Assembly (NCBI GenBank): GCA_905221615.1
Contig: CAJNDT010000009.1
Location: forward strand, 213,020 to 277,019
Source: Symbiodinium sp. CCMP2592
Taxonomy: Eukaryota > Sar > Dinophyceae > Suessiales > Symbiodiniaceae
DNA length: 64,000 bases
Reading direction: 5' to 3'
Part shown: in pieces, positions 35,959 to 44,050 of the stretch
Position numbering within the stretch: the first letter of the stretch is position 1
How the letters are laid out: every line of letters starts with the position of its first letter
Made by a program: the position numbers and the translations under genes
Notes under the pieces: generated by a model
What the model was told of the DNA's origin: nothing
Database searches by the model: none
Seen by the model: only the letters and a program-made list of their open reading frames with translations

Positions 35959-38331
35959 ATGTCGAGCTCGCATAGCGAAGCCGACGGCAGTTCCCAATCC
36001 TCCGGGGGATATGAGAACGAAGAGACCTCCCAAGGTCCAGCCACTTATGTCGCACAGTCATTTGCAACATCTGACCGCATGCTTGCATCATTAGGCATAA
36101 CGCCCAAGATCGCGCCTGCCTATGATGGCACCACTTCGTGGTTTGAGTATGAACAGTTGATTGACGACTGGTGCGACATAACAACGCTGGATGACACCAA
36201 AAGAGGTCCGTCTCTCAAGACGAGGCTCTCCGGATTGGCCGCAGTACAAAAAGAATCACTTAACCGAGAAAGGCTTGCAGCCCCAGATGGAGTAGATTAC
36301 TTCAAGAAGAAGATGCGTCCATTTTTCGTGAAAGGAGAACAGTACGTTTTCCTGTGGCGTTTCCTCGGCCTATTCAAGGCATGGAAGGGCAACCAAGACT
36401 TTGTGACTTGGATTGCTAAGTTTGAGATCGTGCTACAGCGCGTGAAAAACTCATGGATGGATCTCTTACCAGAGATAGCTCTGGAAGATGCCCATCCAGA
36501 TTTCATGCAAGCTGTGCAGGCAGACCGAACCTTCCTGGGCCTACAGGAAGCAGCCGAGAGAGACACATACGCCGCACGCTATTTCGAAACATGGAACAAG
36601 GAACGCCTTGATAATCATCGAAGAGCGTTTCCTCTGAATGATAATCTCCTAGCTCTTCTCTTCCTAGTGCAGTCCGACCTAAATGAGATGCAACGTGAGA
36701 GGTTGGTAACAGCATTGACCAACCAAGGTCACCGAATTGAGACCTATACGTACCCTGTGGTACGGCAGACCATGTTCGATCAGTTCTCAACGACCAGAAC
36801 TGGTCTGCAGGATCCCAACATTCGGCACTCTTCTCACAAGAAGGACCGCCATGGAAGGAGAGACCAACGCCGCAAACGCGGAGGTCGAAACTTCCTCATC
36901 CTCGATCAGGGTGAATACGACGGAGTCGATGGATTCTGGCTCCAAGACGAAGACACCCTTGAGGAAGGCTTTCTTGCCGCCGAGGATGAAGAAGCTGTCT
37001 TCTGGACAGTTGACGACCATGAAGCCTTCGTTGCAAGGAGATTCAAAAAGGGAAGAAGACCAAGAATGCGTCCCGGATCACCGGGAAGAGCAAAGGGTGG
37101 CAAGCGAAAAGGACGTGGCCGTTTTAGGTCATACCGCGGAAAAGGGAGAGCCAACCAGGCAGAACATGATCCAACTGATTCCAGCTATTTCGGTAAAGGT
37201 AAAGGAAAGGAAAAAGGAAAAGGTGGAAAAGGCAAAGGAAAAGGAAAGGACAAAGGAGATAAAGGAAGCTCCTTCAAGGGCTCAAAAGCAAAAGGCAAAG
37301 GTAAGGATACAGCTAAGTCTGCCTCCTTACAAGGAGACCAAACTGGATCTCCACAGGCCTATGAAAGTTCCACCGCACCGAGCTGGGATTCATGGTATGA
37401 GGACAGTTATTATACTGACTCCAGTTGGAATTATGCCGCTTATGACGATCAAACGTCTTATACATACTATGCATCACAAGCCTCAAGAAGAAAAACACGG
37501 AGAAAGAAGAGAAGAAATCAAGCAGGATCATCAGGTAGAGGCACAGATCCGAGCGCGCACCAAGAACCCGTGTTCAACTCATCAGTGAGTTACGTGCCCC
37601 AGGTCTCTGAACCATCCGAGGGGCAAGGTGTGGAGACTGCAACAGCAGTGTTTCCGTTGCAGCACACCGTCCTATCTGCTCTCACAGAGCGGATCAATCT
37701 TGATAAGAGCCCTACCTTTGTCATACTTGACTCTGGTTGTACTAGGGCTATGGGTTCCCGCTATGCGGTGAACAGGCTTATCAAGGCCGTGAAGCAACAT
37801 GCCCCAGGCATGATTGATTTCACTTTTTCACCTTCGAACACGAAGTTCTCTTTCGCAGATAGTGAAACAGCTCTTATCAAGGAGCGTGTAACTCTATGGT
37901 TCAACACAACTCCAAGAAGAGATACAACCATAGAAGTTTTGGATCAGGGGAGAGTCCCCATTTTGTTTTCCATCGAACAGATGAGGAATTTAAGAATGAC
38001 CCTCGAGTGTAGTCCCACAGCTGACCTAGCAACGTGTGAAGCTTTCGGTTTGTATAAAACCCCTCTTCCGATTAGTACCAATAACCATTTGGTATTGGAC
38101 CTTCTAGGCTTCACTTCCACCAGGAAGTATCTCCCTAAGTCAGGTACGTCGTTCAGTGCGACGGAGACTGCTCTAGGAGCCAAGAAGCCTTATACTAGGA
38201 TACCGGAAGGTCGCTGTCCAGCCTGTGCCGGACAGAAAAGGGCTCACACGTACCTCAAGGGTTGCGACAAAGCACCTGAGGGAGCAGCTGATCCACCACC
38301 GAAGAGGATTTCAGGTAAGAGAAGCCTCTGA
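35959..38331 (+). CDS. gag: Gag-protease polyprotein of the copia element
   Basis: The ATG at 35959 is the first in the frame (790 codons); the frame stays open a little further upstream with no ATG. Residues about 50-290 form a helical gag core beginning with AYDGTTSWFEYEQLIDDWCD. About 300-450 are charged and Gly/Lys-rich (KGKGKGK runs), likely replacing the CCHC knuckle in RNA binding. About 470-530 are rich in Tyr and Ser. The aspartic protease follows with FVILDSGCTRAMGS, catalytic D-S-G at residues 591-593. Near the end C753-x2-C756-x6-H763-x5-C769 could bind zinc. The stop at 38329 is only 10 nt after the pol frame opens, in the -1 frame. Gag packages the RNA and protease matures the polyprotein. 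The frame is intact, so this copy is young or recently active. Confidence 0.88.
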   Translation: MSSSHSEADGSSQSSGGYENEETSQGPATYVAQSFATSDRMLASLGITPKIAPAYDGTTSWFEYEQLIDDWCDITTLDDTKRGPSLKTRLSGLAAVQKESLNRERLAAPDGVDYFKKKMRPFFVKGEQYVFLWRFLGLFKAWKGNQDFVTWIAKFEIVLQRVKNSWMDLLPEIALEDAHPDFMQAVQADRTFLGLQEAAERDTYAARYFETWNKERLDNHRRAFPLNDNLLALLFLVQSDLNEMQRERLVTALTNQGHRIETYTYPVVRQTMFDQFSTTRTGLQDPNIRHSSHKKDRHGRRDQRRKRGGRNFLILDQGEYDGVDGFWLQDEDTLEEGFLAAEDEEAVFWTVDDHEAFVARRFKKGRRPRMRPGSPGRAKGGKRKGRGRFRSYRGKGRANQAEHDPTDSSYFGKGKGKEKGKGGKGKGKGKDKGDKGSSFKGSKAKGKGKDTAKSASLQGDQTGSPQAYESSTAPSWDSWYEDSYYTDSSWNYAAYDDQTSYTYYASQASRRKTRRKKRRNQAGSSGRGTDPSAHQEPVFNSSVSYVPQVSEPSEGQGVETATAVFPLQHTVLSALTERINLDKSPTFVILDSGCTRAMGSRYAVNRLIKAVKQHAPGMIDFTFSPSNTKFSFADSETALIKERVTLWFNTTPRRDTTIEVLDQGRVPILFSIEQMRNLRMTLECSPTADLATCEAFGLYKTPLPISTNNHLVLDLLGFTSTRKYLPKSGTSFSATETALGAKKPYTRIPEGRCPACAGQKRAHTYLKGCDKAPEGAADPPPKRISGKRSL

Positions 38332-41300
38332 TCCCGGATCCGGCAGAATCATCTGCCAAGAAACTTGATCCACCAGAACCATCTGGTGATGCTCCTGAGC
38401 CTTCCGGACCATCGGAACCATCATCAGGCTCTAGGGACAAACCTGCAGAATCCTCTGCACCACATGAACCTCCAGAAGAAGAAAGACTTGAGGTCCCACC
38501 TGCGAAGATAAAGACTCCAAAGGGTCTTAAAAACCTTCTGAAGAAATCCCGCAAATATGCGGTTAAACCTCCTGTTGAAGAGAAGTCTAAGGTCCCAGGA
38601 GCTGATGACGGGACGGAGGTAAGACCACTTGAGTCAAGAGAATACCCGGCTCCTGGTACAGACTCACCTACAGGTGAAGAGATTGTCGCAGAACCATCGC
38701 CATCTCTTCCCATTGCTCTTCGCAGGATTCATGAGAAGCTTAAGGACCCTGTAGAACTCTATAAGCTTCACCTTAAGCACCGTCATATGAGTACGGATCA
38801 GTTCAAGCGACGCACAAAAGCCTTACAGATCCCAAAGGAGATATACGAGCTATATGACCAACTGGTCAAAAAGTGTTCAGCCTGCCAGGAACATGTGAGA
38901 GCTCCTTCAAGAGCGAAGATTTCTGGTTTAAGATCAGAGACTTTCGGTGATCTCACCTTCGTAGATCACGGTGAGCTTCCAATTCCCGGCAAGGATAGTC
39001 GCTTAGTATTTCTTATTCTCTATGATGGAGCAACAAACTTGTTGACTGCCGAAGTAGTCCAGGATAAAGAAGAACATACTACAATGTCGATTATGAATGA
39101 CTACTTTGAGAAATTTCAGATCAACCCAAAGGTTGTAGTTGGAGATCAAGCATTCATGACTCCAAAAATGGAGGCTTATTACAATCGGCAGAATATCAAG
39201 CCTGTGGCAACAGGACCTGGAACACCATGGCCCAACAGGGCCGAAGCTGCTGTAAGATTGCTGAAGCATCAGATTAAGCTCATACTTCAGATCCTGAAGG
39301 ATGGTGACCCGCAGTATAACGGAATCACCATGAAGTATGGCAACCTCGTTCGCCAAGCATGTTTGGCAAGAAACTCTTCGATTACCTACGGAGGAGTTAC
39401 TCCTTTAGAAATGGCCTTTGGAAGGCGTCCTCGAGATGTTATAACACCAGAGAACGCTGATCCCAATCAGTTGACAGGTAATCCAACTGATACGGAAGTC
39501 ACTGCGAGAGCCATTAAGGAGCTTGCCAACAGGGCTTACCAAGAGGCACGCCAATCTGATGATCTGCGTAGAGATCTTGCAGCCAGACTGTCAATGACCC
39601 AAGGACCTTTCTCTTTGGGAGATAAGGTTTTCTACTGGTCAGAAGATAAGTCTAAGATTGGATCCACTGGGTCCAAACATGGATCTTGGCTAAAAGGAAA
39701 GGTGATCTCCGAACTCGGAGGATCCATGGTAGGTGTGGATCTTGGAACACGCATCGTCCGCGTCAATATCTCAAAACTGAGGAAAAATTATGACATAACA
39801 TCTGATGTGGAGATTCCTCTCGCGCCTGATGAGGAAACTCTGACGTCAGAAGGTTCTGACCACGCAAGTTGCATGGTCACCTTCGATGCTTCCCTGCAGT
39901 CGACAGACCTAACGGTTCCACATCAAGAGTGTCACTGGCAGGTCACCAGCACTGGGAAGATTGACTTCCTAGAACTCTACGGCGGATCTCCCCGCATGAG
40001 TCACAAAGCTGCCCTGTCAGGTCTGCGAGTAGGTCAGCCAGTCGATTTGCGTAGCGGTCTAGATCTTGAGCAACCGCAAGGTCGCTCCAATCTTCTTAGG
40101 ATCATCAAGGAACAAGAACCTACTATTATTGTTATGTCACCGGACCATTCTCAGTGGTCTAGCTGGTACTCACAGTGGAAGAAAGGCTCTGCCAAGAGAC
40201 TTTCTGTTTTAAAATTCTGTGAATCGGTCGCAGACCACCAAATGAAGCTCGGACGTTACTTTGTTCTTGAGAACCCATACTACAGCAGGCTCTGGTCTTC
40301 ACCAGAAGCAAAACGCCTGTTTTCTAACCATAAGATCAGCTATGAGGTCTGTAACCTACAAGCCTATGGCATGAAAGATCCAAAAGGATACTATGAATCG
40401 AAATCCTCGATTTTTATGCACAACCTGCCACCGCAAGTTTTAATTCCTCTCCAGAGGCATTCTGCCAAAACGAAATCTCCAACATCTCCACCAGGAGACG
40501 AAAAGGGTATTCAAGGCTACGGTCTTAAAACGAAACTCGCACAAGTGTATCCTTATGAATTCTGTGAGACCTTTGCCTCGTGTTTGGCAAGATTCCTGAA
40601 GCGAGATGCGTATGCATCTCATCTGTCTTTGGTCACAGACATACTAGAATACTCTGGAGATGAATGCCTCCAGGGACTTTCGGAACTTCTTGATCAGGAG
40701 TATTCACTTTTGACAACAAATCCTCTCAAGGATTCAAAACTCCTGCAAGATCCGAAAATCAGATCACTTGTTGCTAGAGTAAATTCCTTATCGAGTAAAA
40801 CTGAATTACCATTGCATCATTCCAAACCATCACCGTCCCTTGATGCCTTGGTGTCAGACATTACTCGCCTTAGATCAAGACTCTTACCAGGGTCTGGTTT
40901 CGAACAGTGTACTCTATACAGAGGTACATTTGGAACAGTCAAAGCACTCACCAGTGTAACTGATGGCGTTCTTGTCTTTTGGAACAAGAAGAAGCCCAAT
41001 TCGACTATGACGTGTTGCTTGCCGCACCAGGTTTCCTGGAACAAGGTACACCCATCAACCTTCTCGGGGGTGCTATTCCAGATGACAGGCGGCAAGACTT
41101 CACCGTCCGTGCGAACACCGCCGGATGTAATCATGTCGGACGAAGAGGTTTCGCCGTCAGACCCGTCAGAACCAATGAGCACTAATCGCTCACGGATCAC
41201 ATCTGACGATGTCTCTATGCCGGAACCAGATCAGCCGATGCCTCCCGGCACACCGCCGTCGCGTCCTCCTCCTCCCATACCTCCACCGCGACTACCGGCA

Positions 41301-43826
41301 GTTTCCTCCGATGAGCCCGTGGCTCCTGCTCGGGCTAAGCCTCGCGTGCATCCGCCTCCTCGCGTTCCGTCTCCTCGGCGTCTGGGGGGTGATGTGTCGC
41401 CAAGGTCTTCATCGGAAAGGAAAGTTTCGCCGCACAAACAGAAATCACCTTCACAGGTGCCGACACCAAAACCTAAACCGAAGGCACATCCACAGGGACC
41501 CATTCTTCCGTTACAACAAGATGAAGAAGACACTGAAGAAGAACTGGTCCCAGACGACCCCGGACAACCGTCCGCTCCTCCTCACACTTCTGGTTCACCA
41601 GAACCGGAGAGCGATGCCGAGTCAGAAAACACAAGGTATTACTCTGATGAGGAAGGTGACTTGGTCGTAGATGAGAAGGACTGGGTCCTTCTCACAGAAG
41701 AACAGAAACTGTGCAGTAACACAGGTTCTTTCTCCATGCCTCGGTACATGCATGGCGGACCCGTAGACATCAGAGAGGTAACATCAAGAGTGAGGTCAGA
41801 CCGAACACGGTATAAACCCACCAAAAGGTTCCGATCTGACATTCGTGAAGAGTACGATCTTCTCACGGAAGAGGACAAGGCCTTATCCCTAAGTTCCCCC
41901 AGGAACTCAGCGAATCTGACCCAGAAGGCACAACGGAAGGAGGCAACTGCCAAGGAAAAGCGTGAGATGAAGAAACAGTTTGATGAAGCGAAAGCAGCAG
42001 AATATCAGAGCTGGCTAGACAATGATGTCTTTGAGCTCGTCGATACACGGAAACTCGGAAACATCCGAAATTATGTCACTGGTCGATGGGTCCTGACTCT
42101 AAAAAGAGACAAGGACGGAAACTTCCTTAAGTGCAAGGCCCGATGGGTCCTGAGAGGTTTCCAGGATCGACAGAAGGACATTCAGCAAACTGATAGTCCT
42201 GCTGCGAGTCGCCCAGGTTTCCGCTTAGCGATTCAACTAGCAGCTAACAAGCTGTGGAATCTGACACACATCGACCTAAAGACTGCTTTCCTGCAGGGTG
42301 AAGCCTATGATGAGTCGAGAGACATAATCTGTCAGATTCCTCCTGAAGCAGGTTATCCTCCCTACATTGCAGCGAGGATGAAGAAACCCGCTTATGGACT
42401 TAACGATGCACCTCGAAGATGGTGGAACATCGTTGATAAGGCACTCCTGTCTTATGGCCTGGTGCCAACCCGTGCGGATCGCTGTACATATGTTCTGTAT
42501 GGTAAGAAGTCTGCAACAGCAGATGCTGAGCTCAAGAAGTCTCAGCCAAAGACCATGGAATCAGCGATTGACTATCTCCTAGATCCCATAGCAGGCAACA
42601 ATGCCAAGGGTAGACAGGTACATGGAGTAGTCTGTTTGCATGTAGATGACCTGTGCATGGCCGGTGATGACACCTTTCGTAAGGCCGTGATTGAATCGAT
42701 CAAAAAGGAGTTTGCAGTAGGTTCTGAAGACACGAATGATATCATGTTTGTAGGACAGAGATTAGTCTGGAAGGATGCTACAGCATCAGTGCCAGCACAT
42801 ATCTCAGTAAATCAGAACCTAGCTGTTGAAGCTCTAGAAGAAATTGTTTTTGATAAGAAGCTCAACAATGAGCAACAATGCACACCACAGCAGCACACTG
42901 CTTATAGAAGTGTTTTAGGACAGATCAACTGGCTACAAAGCCGGACTCAAGCTCACATCTGTTATCGCTTCAGTCGGTGTGCGAGCAAGGCTGCCAAGCC
43001 TACTATCGGTGATATTCGAGAATTGAACAAGCTTGTTAGGATTTTGAAGTCTACCGAAGTAGAATTGCGTTTTTGGCCGCTGAAAGGAAATCTCAGAATC
43101 CTCGGTTACCCTGATGCTTCCTACAGGAACAATGATGACAAATCATCTCAGAGAGCACATGTTATTTTCCTTGCTGAAGATCGAAATCCAAAGCTAAAGG
43201 GAATGAAACAATCAGCAGCAGCTGCTTCTTCCAAGAAGAACGATTTCTCTGAATCCTCTATTAAGGAAACATCCTCGAGAGGTAGCCTGGTGGATTATGA
43301 GTCTCACAAGATTACGACAACCACAATGTCCACAACAGTGGCAGAGCTTAACGCACTGATGCGTTGCTTTGGTACCTGCCTGTTCCTCAAGGGACTTTGG
43401 GCAGATCTCTCATCAGAGACCGTACCTATACATATCAGAACAGATGCGAACAATCTTGTGACAACAGCAGGCACGACACACCTTCCAGAGCAGAAGGAAA
43501 CTCACCATCTTATACAGATGCTTCGTAAGGAATCCAACTCTGGATCTTTAGATGACCTAGCTCATGTAAGCTCGAAGTACTGCCTAGCTGATGCATTAAC
43601 AAAGCATTCGGCGCAACCTGATGAGCTTATCAAGGCTCTGGAAACAGGAAATTTACCAGAAACAGACATTCATCCACCCTTCCGTGAACTTCTTCAACAT
43701 AAAGCTTTCACTGTTCGGTGGATCATAGACAACCTTAAGAATGCCGCTACAGCGGTAGCCTTCCTTGGAATTGATGTCTCAACAGAGATTTACCGATTAT
43801 TTTACTGCCAAGGAACATGGTGGTAG
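38319..43826 (+). CDS. pol: Pol: integrase, methyltransferase-like domain, RT and RNase H
   Basis: The frame opens after a TAA at 38316 and runs to TAG at 43824; the first ATG is at 38787, so expression probably needs a -1 shift from gag. Numbering is from that ATG. The HHCC zinc motif uses His at 38769/38778 and C30-x2-C33. The integrase core has D60, D120 and E153. Residues about 391-600 resemble a DNA-methyltransferase fold (FLELYGGSPRMS, SPDHSQWSSW, VLENPYYSRLW). A Pro-rich linker spans about 800-1010. Reverse transcriptase runs from GRWVLTLKRDKDGNFLKCKA, with the first Asp in HIDLKTAFLQG, to LHVDDLCMAGDD (42639-42668). RNase H carries GYPDASY, TVAELNALM, RTDANNL and ADALTKHS, so all four acidic residues are present. 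All catalytic residues of copia pol are intact. Confidence 0.92.
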   Translation, partial: EKPLIPDPAESSAKKLDPPEPSGDAPEPSGPSEPSSGSRDKPAESSAPHEPPEEERLEVPPAKIKTPKGLKNLLKKSRKYAVKPPVEEKSKVPGADDGTEVRPLESREYPAPGTDSPTGEEIVAEPSPSLPIALRRIHEKLKDPVELYKLHLKHRHMSTDQFKRRTKALQIPKEIYELYDQLVKKCSACQEHVRAPSRAKISGLRSETFGDLTFVDHGELPIPGKDSRLVFLILYDGATNLLTAEVVQDKEEHTTMSIMNDYFEKFQINPKVVVGDQAFMTPKMEAYYNRQNIKPVATGPGTPWPNRAEAAVRLLKHQIKLILQILKDGDPQYNGITMKYGNLVRQACLARNSSITYGGVTPLEMAFGRRPRDVITPENADPNQLTGNPTDTEVTARAIKELANRAYQEARQSDDLRRDLAARLSMTQGPFSLGDKVFYWSEDKSKIGSTGSKHGSWLKGKVISELGGSMVGVDLGTRIVRVNISKLRKNYDITSDVEIPLAPDEETLTSEGSDHASCMVTFDASLQSTDLTVPHQECHWQVTSTGKIDFLELYGGSPRMSHKAALSGLRVGQPVDLRSGLDLEQPQGRSNLLRIIKEQEPTIIVMSPDHSQWSSWYSQWKKGSAKRLSVLKFCESVADHQMKLGRYFVLENPYYSRLWSSPEAKRLFSNHKISYEVCNLQAYGMKDPKGYYESKSSIFMHNLPPQVLIPLQRHSAKTKSPTSPPGDEKGIQGYGLKTKLAQVYPYEFCETFASCLARFLKRDAYASHLSLVTDILEYSGDECLQGLSELLDQEYSLLTTNPLKDSKLLQDPKIRSLVARVNSLSSKTELPLHHSKPSPSLDALVSDITRLRSRLLPGSGFEQCTLYRGTFGTVKALTSVTDGVLVFWNKKKPNSTMTCCLPHQVSWNKVHPSTFSGVLFQMTGGKTSPSVRTPPDVIMSDEEVSPSDPSEPMSTNRSRITSDDVSMPEPDQPMPPGTPPSRPPPPIPPPRLPAVSSDEPVAPARAKPRVHPPPRVPSPRRLGGDVSPRSSSERKVSPHKQKSPSQVPTPKPKPKAHPQGPILPLQQDEEDTEEELVPDDPGQPSAPPHTSGSPEPESDAESENTRYYSDEEGDLVVDEKDWVLLTEEQKLCSNTGSFSMPRYMHGGPVDIREVTSRVRSDRTRYKPTKRFRSDIREEYDLLTEEDKALSLSSPRNSANLTQKAQRKEATAKEKREMKKQFDEAKAAEYQSWLDNDVFELVDTRKLGNIRNYVTGRWVLTLKRDKDGNFLKCKARWVLRGFQDRQKDIQQTDSPAASRPGFRLAIQLAANKLWNLTHIDLKTAFLQGEAYDESRDIICQIPPEAGYPPYIAARMKKPAYGLNDAPRRWWNIVDKALLSYGLVPTRADRCTYVLYGKKSATADAELKKSQPKTMESAIDYLLDPIAGNNAKGRQVHGVVCLHVDDLCMAGDDTFRKAVIESIKKEFAVGSEDTNDIMFVGQRLVWKDATASVPAHISVNQNLAVEALEEIVFDKKLNNEQQCTPQQHTAYRSVLGQINWLQSRTQAHICYRFSRCASKAAKPTIGDIRELNKLVRILKSTEVELRFWPLKGNLRILGYPDASYRNNDDKSSQRAHVIFLAEDRNPKLKGMKQSAAAASSKKNDFSESSIKETSSRGSLVDYESHKITTTTMSTTVAELNALMRCFGTCLFLKGLWADLSSETVPIHIRTDANNLVTTAGTTHLPEQKETHHLIQMLRKESNSGSLDDLAHVSSKYCLADALTKHSAQPDELIKALETGNLPETDIHPPFRELLQHKAFTVRWIIDNLKNAATAVAFLGIDVSTEIYRLFYCQGTWW

Positions 43827-43866
43827 TCTTGTTTGCTGGTAGCACAACCATGTGCTGGATTTTCTA

Positions 43867-43888
43867 TTTAGACTGTTTTCCGTCTAAA
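43867..43888 (+). promoter_or_regulatory. Small stem-loop between pol and ORF3
   Basis: TTTAGAC and GTCTAAA (7-bp stem) flank an 8-nt loop, 41 nt after the pol stop and 163 nt before ORF3. It might matter for ORF3 expression, but short stems are common by chance. Confidence 0.3.
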
Positions 43889-44050
43889 AGAAAATTTGTG
43901 TCTGCAGGCTGCGTTTTCATCAAGATCGGACATGTTCATGAGAACTATATGTTCTGTATCATCCGCAGCCGCTTTCAGCCTCGAGCCTCACAGCAATCAG
44001 CCTTTTGAGCTAACCAAGCATTCCTGATCCTGTTTGGTCATCGTGCCGTA

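Noticed and set aside
38255..38713. Minus-strand Ser/Gly-rich frame opposite the gag-pol junction
   Set aside because: It is the shadow of the Pro/Glu-rich start of pol on the + strand.
38314..38724. Splicing from CAG|GTAAGAG (38315) to CTTCGCAG (about 38724) as the way to join gag and pol
   Set aside because: The join lands out of the pol frame, so it does not solve the frame change.
41209..41670. Overlapping + strand frame inside pol (His/Arg/Leu-rich)
   Set aside because: A second-frame shadow of the Pro-rich linker of pol.
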